Source: Streptomyces montanisoli
GTDB taxonomy: Bacteria; Actinomycetota; Actinomycetes; Streptomycetales; Streptomycetaceae
Assembly (NCBI RefSeq): GCF_017813245.1
Contig: NZ_JAGIQL010000052.1
Span: 1 to 39,322 of the forward strand
Direction of reading: 5' to 3'
DNA: 39,322 bases
Position numbers and translations under genes: made by a program. A model generated the notes under the pieces. That model was not told where the DNA came from, made no database searches, and saw only the letters and a list, made by a program, of their open reading frames with translations. Positions within the stretch are counted from its first letter, which is position 1; every line of letters starts with the position of its first letter. This document shows positions 16,389 through 23,996 of this stretch, piece after piece.

Positions 16389-17275
16389 GCCCGGAGCGGC
16401 GGCAGGACGATGCCTCGACGTCCCGGCGCGCCCTGCTGCGGAGTGGACTCACGATCGGGATGGCGACGGCGCTGTCCGGTGCGCCGACGGCCGACGCGGC
16501 ACCCGGGACGCCCCACGCACGCGGGGCGTCGGCGGCGTTCCTGCCGCGCTTCCCGGCGTCCGGCCTGGTCACCAACGAGTACGCATACCGGCATGCCGGG
16601 GAGGCCGGCGCCGTGTGCGACCGGGACTGGTCCGTCACCAGCGGGTCGCTGTTCGCGGTGCTCGGCGCGGGCTGGAGCGGGGTGCCCGACGGTTTGTCAC
16701 CCGACCCCGGGTCCCTGCACAGGACCGGTTCCGCGGTCCTGCGCATCGTGACGCGGCGCAGGGACTTCCGCGACGTCGCGGTCCGCTGCCACGTGCTGCT
16801 GCAACCGCCCCGCACCACGCACAGGACGCCGGCCACCGACTGGGACGGCGGCCACCTGTGGCTGCGCTACCGAAGCCCGCAGGAGTTGTACGCGCTCAGC
16901 TTCCGCCGCCGTGACGGCGCCGTGGTGATCAAGCGCAAGGCGCCAGTGCCGGGCGCGCCGGCCGGAGCGCCCGGCACGTACACCACCCTCGCGCACACGA
17001 AGCACCCGGTGGACTACGGCGCCTGGCACGCCATCACCGGCCGGGCGGTGACCACGCGCGCGGGCGGGGTGCGGCTGAGCCTGGCCATCGACGGCCGTAC
17101 GGTGCTCGAGGTGGAGGACCGGACTCCGGGCAGGCTCGCGGAGGCCGGGGGTGTCGGCGTGCGCGGCGACAACACGCTGCTGTTCTTCCGGCATTTCACA
17201 GCGCTCCCCACCGGGTGGGGAGCGCTGCCCTTCGGATCGCCCGGCGGCCCGGGCGGTGGCGGGGCCGCCTGCTGA
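16385..17275 (+). CDS. Tat-exported lectin/glucanase-fold hypothetical protein
   Basis: 296 residues with a twin-arginine signal (SRRALLRSGLTIGMATALSG, cleavage near residue 39). The mature part is beta-rich and resembles the jelly-roll found in 3-keto-disaccharide hydrolase or LamG-like domains: GHLWLRYRSPQELYALSFRR, then WHAITGRAVTTRAGGVRLSL, IDGRTVLEVEDRTPG and GVGVRGDNTLLFFRHFTAL. The ending parallels the C-terminal domain of the deacetylase upstream (both finish with a G-[GV]-V-x-[VL]-[SR]-x-[GN]-[DN] strand then FTAL), suggesting a shared sugar-binding fold. GTG overlaps the previous stop by 4 nt. No catalytic residues are identifiable. It probably binds or processes the polymer outside the cell. 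The last ~20 residues (Gly/Pro-rich) run through a hairpin and may be dispensable. Confidence 0.75.
   Translation: MSPERRQDDASTSRRALLRSGLTIGMATALSGAPTADAAPGTPHARGASAAFLPRFPASGLVTNEYAYRHAGEAGAVCDRDWSVTSGSLFAVLGAGWSGVPDGLSPDPGSLHRTGSAVLRIVTRRRDFRDVAVRCHVLLQPPRTTHRTPATDWDGGHLWLRYRSPQELYALSFRRRDGAVVIKRKAPVPGAPAGAPGTYTTLAHTKHPVDYGAWHAITGRAVTTRAGGVRLSLAIDGRTVLEVEDRTPGRLAEAGGVGVRGDNTLLFFRHFTALPTGWGALPFGSPGGPGGGGAAC
17199..17227 (+). terminator. Perfect hairpin at the end of the polysaccharide operon
   Basis: CAGCGCTCCCCACC at 17199-17212 and its exact complement at 17214-17227 around a single central G. It sits inside the final codons of the last operon gene, 48 nt before its stop, facing the convergent PHB depolymerase gene. 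Probably a transcription terminator acting on one or both strands. Confidence 0.65.
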
Positions 17276-17319
17276 CCGCTTCGGTGAGCGGCGCGCGTCC
17301 GGCGCGGTGCCCGGCGCGG

Positions 17320-18837
17320 TCAGGCCGGGCAGCCGGCGTCCGCGACGATGTAGTGGCCCGGCGCGGTCTCTTCGAGTGTGTGGGTGACGAAGACGTTGTA
17401 CAGGCCCATCGCCTGCCCCGAACCGGCCGCGTACACGTATCCTCCGCTGGTCGTCGCCCGGCCCGCGGCGACCTGGTGATAGTTGTCGGCCGTGAAGCAC
17501 CGCGGGGTGAAGCCGCCGGTGGCGGTGGCCGTGACGGCGCCCGAAGCGGCCCCCGCGGCGCCCGAGGCGTCCACCGCGGCGACGGTGTACGTGTAGGAAG
17601 TGCCTGCGGTCAGGCCCGTGTCGGTGTAGTGGGTCGAGGTGGTCGTGCCTGTCTCGGTGCCGTCGCGGTAGAGGGTGTACGAGACGGCCGAGTCCACCGG
17701 GCCCCAGGACAGTGCCGCGGTGGTGTCCGTGGTCGCGGTCACCTTCAGGTTCGCCGGCGCCGGAAGTGACCCGGTGCCGCCTCCCCCGCCTCCGCCGGGG
17801 CCGTCGAGGCCCCAGAAGAGGGCGGTGTAGTAGGAGGAGCAGATCGTGTCGAGGAAGTACGCGCCGGTCGCGCCGCACTGGCCGGCGCCGGAGCCCGGGT
17901 CGACGGCCAGGCCGTGGCCCATGCCGGAGATCGAGAACGACGCGACGGCCGGGTTGCCGGTGGCGTCGTTGTACAGGGTCTCCGTCGTGGATCCCGGCAG
18001 TGACCTGGTGCTGGACGGGGTCTGCCCGATCCCCCACACGTCGGTCCACTGGGCCACCAGTTCGGTGGCGTTGACCGGGTAGACCGTGTAGTCGGCGGTG
18101 CCCTGCCAGATGGCCACCCGCGGCCAGGGCCCGCTGTAGCCCGGGTCGGAGTCCTTGGCCTTCTTGCCCCACTGCGCGGGGGTCAGGTGCTGGTCGTTCA
18201 TCTGGCAGCCGCTCGCCGCGGTGAGCGTCGTGGCACACTGCGCGGGCAGGCCGGAGTCAACGGAGCCGCCGGCGAAGACGTCCGGGTAGTCGGCGAGTAG
18301 ATCCGCCGTCATGCCGGCACCCGCCGACAGGCCGGTCACGTAGACGCGGTGGGTGTCGCTGCCGAACTGCTGCTCGGCGTGGGTGACCATCGCGAGGATC
18401 GAGGCCGCCTCGCCGTTGCCGCGGGTGTCCTTGGACGAGTCGAACCAGCTGAAGCACTTCTCGATGTTGTTCGCCGTGGTCGTCTGGGGGAAGACGACGG
18501 CGAACCCCCACTGGTCGGCGAACTTCGCCCACCCCGAGTCGTTGTAGTAGTCGGTCGCGGACTGGGTGCAGCCGTGCAGGGCGACCACGACCGGCGCACC
18601 CGAGGACAGGCCGGCCGGCGCGTACTCGTACATCTGGAGGTTGCCGGGGTTCGAGCCGAAGTCGGTGACCTGCCGGAAGGTGCCGGCGGCAGCGCCTGCG
18701 CGGGCCGCGGCCCCGGGGTGGGCCGAGGCGGAGGCCGGCGCGGCGAGCCCGAGCAGGCCGAGGAGGAGAGCCACGATCGCTACGCATGCGGTCGCGAGCG
18801 TGCGCAAGAGGGGGCGGTGTGCGGACGGTGGGTGCAT
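17320..18837 (-). CDS. phaZ: Extracellular poly(3-hydroxybutyrate) depolymerase
   Basis: 505 residues in the classic order: signal peptide (cleavage near ASASA, residue 38), alpha/beta-hydrolase catalytic domain (about 50-345), Gly/Ser linker, fibronectin type III domain (about 358-440) and a C-terminal substrate-binding domain (about 445-505). The triad is readable: lipase box GLSAG with Ser171, Asp249 in WQGTADYTVYP, His308 in GMGHGL. The oxyanion His is in ALHGCTQSA. The enzyme hydrolyses PHB to 3-hydroxybutyrate and oligomers outside the cell. ATG at 18837 has CAGGAG upstream; longer starts lack a signal peptide. It is divergent from the 3-hydroxybutyrate dehydrogenase gene, which uses its product. 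Confidence 0.92.
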   Translation of the reverse strand: MHPPSAHRPLLRTLATACVAIVALLLGLLGLAAPASASAHPGAAARAGAAAGTFRQVTDFGSNPGNLQMYEYAPAGLSSGAPVVVALHGCTQSATDYYNDSGWAKFADQWGFAVVFPQTTTANNIEKCFSWFDSSKDTRGNGEAASILAMVTHAEQQFGSDTHRVYVTGLSAGAGMTADLLADYPDVFAGGSVDSGLPAQCATTLTAASGCQMNDQHLTPAQWGKKAKDSDPGYSGPWPRVAIWQGTADYTVYPVNATELVAQWTDVWGIGQTPSSTRSLPGSTTETLYNDATGNPAVASFSISGMGHGLAVDPGSGAGQCGATGAYFLDTICSSYYTALFWGLDGPGGGGGGGTGSLPAPANLKVTATTDTTAALSWGPVDSAVSYTLYRDGTETGTTTSTHYTDTGLTAGTSYTYTVAAVDASGAAGAASGAVTATATGGFTPRCFTADNYHQVAAGRATTSGGYVYAAGSGQAMGLYNVFVTHTLEETAPGHYIVADAGCPA

Positions 18838-18875
18838 GGGGGGCTCCTGGTGGGGTGGTGTGACGGTGGTGGCGG

Positions 18876-18904
18876 CCGGCACGCCCCGTGGCGGGGCGTG
18901 CCGG
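18876..18904. promoter_or_regulatory. Perfect 13-bp inverted repeat in the phaZ leader
   Basis: CCGGCACGCCCCG (18876-18888), a TGG loop, and CGGGGCGTGCCGG (18892-18904). It begins 39 bp upstream of the phaZ start codon, in the phaZ-bdhA divergent gap. It could form a leader RNA hairpin or act as an operator. Confidence 0.55.
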
Positions 18905-19028
18905 GGCGCCGTAACGCGGCTGACTCCGGCGGACGTTAGGACGCGCGCTCGGGCGCGGACATGGCGGCAGGGGCCACACGCGCGGCCGCCTTTGTGTGTG
19001 GCGATCACGTGTGACGCGGTGCCCGCGC

Positions 19029-19042
19029 CTTCCTACGGTGGC
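19029..19042 (+). promoter_or_regulatory. Candidate -10 region and leaderless start for the 3-hydroxybutyrate dehydrogenase gene
   Basis: CTTCCTACGGTG contains TACGGT (19034-19039), placed 7 nt before the ATG at 19047, with no convincing ribosome site. That is the geometry of a leaderless actinobacterial transcript. The same 12-base block with one change (CTTCCTACCGTG, 19931-19942) precedes the transporter gene. Confidence 0.5.
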
Positions 19043-19046
19043 GGTC

Positions 19047-19826
19047 ATGGACAGCATGCAAGATCCGGTAGCACGACCGGACAGGTACCTGACCGGCAGG
19101 ACGGCCCTGGTCACCGGGGCGGCGAGCGGGATCGGGCTGGCCTGTGCGCTCGCCCTCGCGGCGGCGGGCAGCCACGTGCACGTCGTCGACATCAGCGCCG
19201 ATGAGGCGGGGAAGGCCGCGGCCGCCGTCGGTGGCAGCGCACACGTCGTCGACCTGTCCGACGCACGCGCCGTGGACTCGCTTCCGGCCGACGTGGACAT
19301 CGTGGTCAACAACGCGGGGATCCAGCACATCGACGCCGTCCACGAGTTCCCGCCCGATCGGTTCGCGCTCATGCAGCGGATCATGGTCGAGGCGCCGTTC
19401 CGCATTCTGCACCGCACACTGCCGGGGATGTACGAGCGTGGCTGGGGGCGGGTCGTGAACGTCTCGTCCGTGCACGGGCTGCGCGCCAGCCTCTACAAGT
19501 CGGCCTACGTGACCGCGAAACACGCCCTGGAGGGGCTCAGCAAGGTGGTCGCCCTGGAAGGGGCCCCGCACGGCGTCACCAGCAACTGCGTCAACCCCGC
19601 CTACGTGCGCACGCCCCTGGTCGAGCGGCAGATCGCCGACCAGGCCCGCGCGCACGGCCTGTCCGAGGGCGAGGTGATCGGGCGGGTCATGCTCGAACAC
19701 ACCGCGGTCAAGCGCCTCATCGAGCCGGAGGAGGTCGCCCGCGCCGTCCTGTGGCTGTGCGGGCCCGACACCTCGTACATCACCGGGACCAGCCTCGCGA
19801 TCGACGGCGGCTGGACCGCCCACTGA
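19047..19826 (+). CDS. bdhA: 3-hydroxybutyrate dehydrogenase (SDR family)
   Basis: 259 residues. The Rossmann motif is TGAASGIG (24-31), with NNAG at 88-91. The catalytic set Ser141, Tyr154, Lys158 lies in NVSSVHGLRASLYKSAYVTAK, and the end is GTSLAIDGGWTAH. VHGLRASLYKSAYVTAKH and VNPAYVRTPLVERQI are typical of D-3-hydroxybutyrate dehydrogenases, which oxidise 3-hydroxybutyrate to acetoacetate with NAD+. A second ATG at 19056 is possible, but 19047 fits the -10 spacing. It lies between a PHB depolymerase and a transporter, which strongly supports this substrate. Confidence 0.9.
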   Translation: MDSMQDPVARPDRYLTGRTALVTGAASGIGLACALALAAAGSHVHVVDISADEAGKAAAAVGGSAHVVDLSDARAVDSLPADVDIVVNNAGIQHIDAVHEFPPDRFALMQRIMVEAPFRILHRTLPGMYERGWGRVVNVSSVHGLRASLYKSAYVTAKHALEGLSKVVALEGAPHGVTSNCVNPAYVRTPLVERQIADQARAHGLSEGEVIGRVMLEHTAVKRLIEPEEVARAVLWLCGPDTSYITGTSLAIDGGWTAH

Positions 19827-19866
19827 CGCGGCGCGGCCCGTACCGCGCATCCCGCCGCGCCGCATG

Positions 19867-19912
19867 GTGGCGCGCCACTCCCCCGCCGCACCGATTGTGG
19901 TGCACCGCCACA
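19867..19912. promoter_or_regulatory. Palindromes GTGGCGCGCCAC and TGTGG-N7-CCACA upstream of the transporter
   Basis: A perfect 12-bp palindrome at 19867-19878 and an inverted repeat with arms 19896-19900 and 19908-19912 precede the candidate -10 (TACCGT, 19936-19941). The phaZ-bdhA gap also has a CCACAC...GTGTGG pair shortly before its -10. They may be operators for the regulator at 21508. Confidence 0.45.
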
Positions 19913-19930
19913 TGGGTGGCCGATCGGCCG

Positions 19931-19942
19931 CTTCCTACCGTG
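19931..19942 (+). promoter_or_regulatory. Candidate -10 region of the transporter gene
   Basis: CTTCCTACCGTG, with TACCGT at 19936-19941, matches the block before bdhA in 11 of 12 bases. Transcription would start about 45 nt before the ATG at 19987, leaving room for the CCGGAAG ribosome site. Confidence 0.45.
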
Positions 19943-19986
19943 TGGCGACATCCAACGACCCATCGTCCAGCCGGAAGTAGTGACCC

Positions 19987-21378
19987 ATGGCCGCCTCGCC
20001 GTCCGCTCCACCAGCCACCGCCAGACTGACACGCGTCGTCGCCGCGTCCCTCGTCGGCACCACCATCGAGTGGTACGACTACTTTCTCTACGGCTCAGCC
20101 GCCGCCCTGGTCTTCGGCAAGGTGTTCTTCCCCGGCTCCGACCCGCTCACCGGGACCCTGCTCTCCTTCCTGACCTACGCCATCGGCTTCGCGGCACGTC
20201 CTCTCGGTGCCATGGTGTTCGGCCACTTCGGGGACCGCATCGGCCGCAAGAAGCTGCTCGTGGTCAGCCTCATGATGATGGGCGGATCCAGCGTCCTCAT
20301 CGGCTGCGTGCCCGGTTACCACACCATCGGCGTGGCCGCGCCCGTCCTGCTGACCGTGCTGCGCCTCATCCAGGGCTTCGCGCTGGGCGGCGAGTGGGGC
20401 GGAGCCGTTCTCCTGGTCTCCGAGCACGGCGACATCAGGCGCCGCGGGTTCTGGGCGTCCTGGCCGCAGGGCGGCGCACCCGCGGGCAATCTGCTCGCCG
20501 TCGGTGTGCTGTCGCTGCTCACCGGCGTCCTGAGCCCGTCGTCCTTCGAGGCGTGGGGCTGGCGGGTGTCGTTCCTCGCCTCGTCCGTGCTGGTGGGCAT
20601 CGGCCTGTGGGTGCGCCTGAGTGTGGACGAGTCACCGGTGTTCAAGGAGGCGCTCGCCAAGGCCGAGGCGCGCAAGGAGAAGGAGGGAGCCGATCGGCTG
20701 CCGGTGGTCTCCGTCGTGCGCCGGCACTGGCGGGACATCGTCGTCGCGATGGGCGCGCGGATCGCGGAGAACATCTCCTACTACATCCTGACCGCCTTCA
20801 TCCTGGCCTACTGCGTGGACCATCTGAAGCTCGACGAGCAGACGGCCCTGAACGCCGTCCTGATCGGCTCCGCCGTCCAGTTCTGCCTGATCCCGCTGTT
20901 CGGGGCGGCCTCCGACCGGCTGGGCCGCAAGCCGGTGTACCTGTTCGGCGCTGTCGGGGTGGGCGCCTGGGCGTGGGCGTTCTTCGCCCTGGCCGACACA
21001 AGGTCCTTCCCCGTGCTGGCGGTCGCCGTGACCGTCGGCCTGTTCTTCCACAGCGCCATGTACGCGCCTCAAGCGGCCTTCTTCTCCGAGCTGTTCGCGA
21101 CCCGCATGCGCTACTCGGGCGCCTCCATCGGGGCGCAGCTCTCGTCGGTGGTGGCCGGTGCGCCCGCACCGCTCATCGCCACCGCGCTGCTCGGGGCCTA
21201 CGGCAGCGCGCAGCCGATCGCCCTGTACGTCAGCATCGCGGCGGTCGTGACGGTCATCGCGGTCATCGCGGCGCGGGAGACCCGGGGCCGCGACCTCACG
21301 GCCATCGGGGAGGACGGCGGCGGGCCTTCCGCGGCCGGCGTCAGGGCGGCGGGCGAGCGGACGGCTTCGGCCGGCTGA
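19987..21378 (+). CDS. MFS transporter, metabolite:H+ symporter (MHS/ProP-ShiA) type
   Basis: 463 residues, about 12 membrane spans. The N-terminus has the MHS signature GTTIEWYDYFLYGSAAALVF, the inter-span motif FGHFGDRIGRKKLL, and ALGGEWGGAVLLVSEH in the span-4/5 region. The second-half repeat motif is AASDRLGRKPVY. A basic/acidic loop (KAEARKEKEGADRL) lies in the middle. Members carry carboxylates and small organic acids with protons. The context (PHB depolymerase, 3-hydroxybutyrate dehydrogenase) suggests import of 3-hydroxybutyrate or its oligomers, which is an inference. It is followed after 130 nt by the GAF regulator. Confidence 0.9.
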   Translation: MAASPSAPPATARLTRVVAASLVGTTIEWYDYFLYGSAAALVFGKVFFPGSDPLTGTLLSFLTYAIGFAARPLGAMVFGHFGDRIGRKKLLVVSLMMMGGSSVLIGCVPGYHTIGVAAPVLLTVLRLIQGFALGGEWGGAVLLVSEHGDIRRRGFWASWPQGGAPAGNLLAVGVLSLLTGVLSPSSFEAWGWRVSFLASSVLVGIGLWVRLSVDESPVFKEALAKAEARKEKEGADRLPVVSVVRRHWRDIVVAMGARIAENISYYILTAFILAYCVDHLKLDEQTALNAVLIGSAVQFCLIPLFGAASDRLGRKPVYLFGAVGVGAWAWAFFALADTRSFPVLAVAVTVGLFFHSAMYAPQAAFFSELFATRMRYSGASIGAQLSSVVAGAPAPLIATALLGAYGSAQPIALYVSIAAVVTVIAVIAARETRGRDLTAIGEDGGGPSAAGVRAAGERTASAG

Positions 21379-21427
21379 GGCCGGCCGTCCGCTCGCGCAC
21401 GGCACCGGGCCGCCACGGCCGGGCCGT

Positions 21428-21469
21428 TAGGCTTGCCGGGCTCTCGTCCCGGCGGGAACGCGCCGGGAC
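21428..21469 (+). promoter_or_regulatory. Candidate -10 (TAGGCT) and leader hairpin of the regulator gene
   Basis: TAGGCT at 21428-21433 is a good streptomycete -10. It is followed by an 8-bp hairpin, GTCCCGGC (21446-21453) and GCCGGGAC (21462-21469), in the would-be leader of the gene at 21508. No clear -35 is seen. Confidence 0.4.
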
Positions 21470-21507
21470 GTCCCCGTCCCATCCGTCACGCACCCCGATG
21501 AGCCGCC

Positions 21508-23559
21508 ATGCCGGAAGTCCCCTCCGCCGCGCCGCACCTGAGGCGCCTGCTCGACCTGCTGGCCACCGACGCGCCCGCCGACGCGCTGAGCGCCGTCCCG
21601 GCCGCCGCCCGCAGCGCGGGGGTGGGCGCGGCCGACCTCCTCGAGATCGAGCGTGCCACCGGGACGGCCCTGCGTGTCAGGGGCTCCCTGCGCCAGCACC
21701 GGCGCAGGGAGCAGGAGCTGGCCGCCCTGTTCGACACCGCCGGCGATCTGGCCGCCTCCACGGACCTCGACGCCGTGCTGAAGGCCATCGTGCGCCGGGC
21801 CAGGATGCTGCTGGGCACCGACACCGCGTACCTGACACTGCCGGACGAGGAGGCGGGCGACACCTACATGCGGGTGACGGACGGTTCCGTCTCGCCGGTC
21901 TTCCAGAACCTGCGCCTGGAGCTCGGCGAGGGCCTCGGCGGGCTCGTCGCGCAGACGGCGAGCCCGTACGCCACCCCCGACTACCGCACCGACGAGCGCT
22001 TCCACCACACCCGCACCATCGACGCCGGTGTGGTCGACGAGGGCCTCGTGGGCATCCTGGGCGTCCCGCTGCTGCTGGGCTCCCGGCGGGGCGGCGCGGG
22101 CAAGGTCATCGGGGTGCTCTTCGCCGCCGACCGCGCGCCGCGCCCGTTCGGCCAGGACGAGGTGGCGCTGCTGTCCTCGCTCGCCGCGCACGCGGCGATC
22201 GCCATCGACACGGCGGGCGCGCTCGCCGACACCCGGCAGGCGCTCGAGGACCTGGCCGCCGCCAATCGGGAACTGGCGGCGGCCAACGAGGTGGTGCGGG
22301 AGCACTCCGCCGCGCTGCAGCGCGCCGAGGAGGCCCACGACCGCCTCACCGATCTCGTGCTGCGCGGTGGGGACGTGCGGGACGTCGCGGCCGCGGTCGC
22401 CGCGCTGCTCGACGGTCCGATCACCATGCACGACCCGGGCGGCGCGCTGCTCGCCGCGGTGCGCCAGGACGGTGACGCGTTCGCCGCGGACAGCGTCGAC
22501 GCGGCGTGGCTGGCCGCGTCGGCGGACGAGTCGCGCGCCACGGCGCGGGCCGTGCACCGCGGTGGCCGTTGGGTGTGCGCGGTACTCGCAGGTCAGGAGA
22601 TGCTCGCCGTCATCGTGCTGTACGGCCGCCGCCGATTGCAGGACGCCGACCGGCGGCTGTTCGAGCGGGCCGGTGTGGTGACGGGGCTGCTCCTGCTGCT
22701 GCGGCGCACCGTCGCGGAGACCGAGAACCGGGTGCGCGGCGAGCTGGTCGCGGACCTGCTCGAGTTCCCGGAACGCGATCCGGCCGGGCTGTGCGAGCGG
22801 GGGCGCCGCCTCGGCGTCGACCTGGAGCGGCCGCTGCTGGTGCTCGTGGCGCAGACGGCGGACGGGGCACGGGAGCGCCTCAGCGCCGCGGCCGTTCCCT
22901 ACCTCTTCGGCGGCAGGCCGGGCAGCGTCGGTGCCGAGCACCGCGGCGCCCTGGTGCTGCTGCTGTCCTGCGGTCCGGGTGACGAGCGGACCGCGCCGGG
23001 CAGCGCCGAGGGCGGCGGGGCGGAGCAGTCCGGCCCGGCGGCCGGGGCGGCGGCCAGGGACGCCGCCCCGCGGTGGGAGACACGCATGAAGCCCGACACC
23101 TCCTGCCCACCCCCGAGCGGAAGGATCCGTCGGGGCCAGTCTGCGGGGAGGTGCCGGGCTTCTCGACTCGAACGGTCACGCCCCGTGAGGGACGCGGCGC
23201 CGCGGAGGCCCGCTGCGGTCAGGCGCCCATCATGTGCACGCCGCCGTCGACGTGCACGATCTCGCCCGTCGTGCGGGGGAAGAAGTCCGAGAGCAGCGCG
23301 ACGATGCCGCGGCCCGCGGGCTCCGGGTCGCTCAGCTCCCAGCCGATGGGGGCGCGGTCGTTCCAGACGTCCGCCAGCTCGCCGAAGCCCGGGATGGACT
23401 TGGCCGCCATCGAGCCGAGGGGGCCCGCGGAGATCAGGTTGCACCGGATGTTCTTGGCGCCGAGGTCACGGGCGACATAGCGGCTCGTCGACTCGAGCGC
23501 GGCCTTGGCGACGCCCATCCAGTCGTACTTGGGCCACGCGACCTGGGCGTCGAAGGTGA
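21508..23559 (+). pseudogene. GAF-domain PucR/CdaR-type regulator lacking its DNA-binding C-terminus
   Basis: Recognisable protein spans residues 1 to about 495. It has an N-terminal helical part, a GAF domain (about 75-240, with TDTAYLTLPDEEAGDTYMRV and LGVPLLLGSRRGGAGKVIGV), a coiled coil (about 240-290), a second sensor-like region, and the CdaR-type GGDEF-like middle domain (LVLVAQTADGARERL). This family normally ends with a PucR-type helix-turn-helix (HTH_30). Here sense stops after SCGPGDERTAP near nt 22985. The frame runs on as low-complexity residues to 23559, antisense through fabI, and I found no helix-turn-helix in any frame before fabI. The truncated protein could sense but not bind DNA. 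By position it would be the regulator of the PHB genes. Confidence 0.8.
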
Positions 23560-23992
23560 GGCCGACGACCGAGCCGCCGCGCTGCTCCATGAGCGGCAGG
23601 CAGGCCATGGTGAGGGACTTCAGCGAGTACGCGGAGACGTGCACGGCCGTTGCGACGTCGTCCCACCCGGCCTCCAGGAAGTTGAAGACCCCCTGCGGGC
23701 CGAAGGCGATCGAGTGCACGACACCGTCGAGGCTCGCGTCCTCGCCGAGGTGCTCGCGCACCCGGCCCTCCAGGCCGTCCAGGTGCTCCTGGTTGGTGAC
23801 GTCCAGCTCGATGACGGGCGCGGGCTTGGGCAGCCGGCGGGAGATGCGCTCCACGAGGGAGAGGCGGCCGAAGCCGGTGAGGATGACCTCCGCCCCCTCT
23901 TCCTGGGCGATCTTGGCGGCCTGGAAGGCGATGGACGCCTCGGTGAGGACACCGGTCACGAGGATGCGCTTGCCGGCGAGGATTCCACTCAT
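23219..23992 (-). CDS. fabI: Enoyl-[acyl-carrier-protein] reductase, InhA/FabI type
   Basis: 257 residues starting MSGILAGKRILVTGVLTEAS; ATG at 23992, 4 nt after the fabG stop. It has an atypical FabI nucleotide-binding loop (GVLTEASIAF), HSIAFGPQG, and the catalytic pair Tyr156/Lys163 in PKYDWMGVAK (Y-x6-K, the enoyl-reductase spacing). The ending VHVDGGVHMMGA matches mycobacterial InhA-like enzymes. It performs the NADH-dependent last step of each fatty-acid elongation cycle. It forms the conserved actinobacterial fabG-fabI operon. Its downstream side abuts the truncated PHB regulator. Confidence 0.95.
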   Translation of the reverse strand: MSGILAGKRILVTGVLTEASIAFQAAKIAQEEGAEVILTGFGRLSLVERISRRLPKPAPVIELDVTNQEHLDGLEGRVREHLGEDASLDGVVHSIAFGPQGVFNFLEAGWDDVATAVHVSAYSLKSLTMACLPLMEQRGGSVVGLTFDAQVAWPKYDWMGVAKAALESTSRYVARDLGAKNIRCNLISAGPLGSMAAKSIPGFGELADVWNDRAPIGWELSDPEPAGRGIVALLSDFFPRTTGEIVHVDGGVHMMGA

Positions 23993-23996
23993 GTGA

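Noticed and set aside
19980..22475. An 831-residue plus-strand frame overlapping the transporter and regulator
   Set aside because: It is an out-of-frame shadow: very Arg-rich, with no membrane pattern, and the other frame gives a clear MFS protein followed by a GAF regulator.
23000..23559. C-terminal extension of the regulator as a novel domain
   Set aside because: The residues are low complexity and run antisense through fabI, which is clearly the real gene there.
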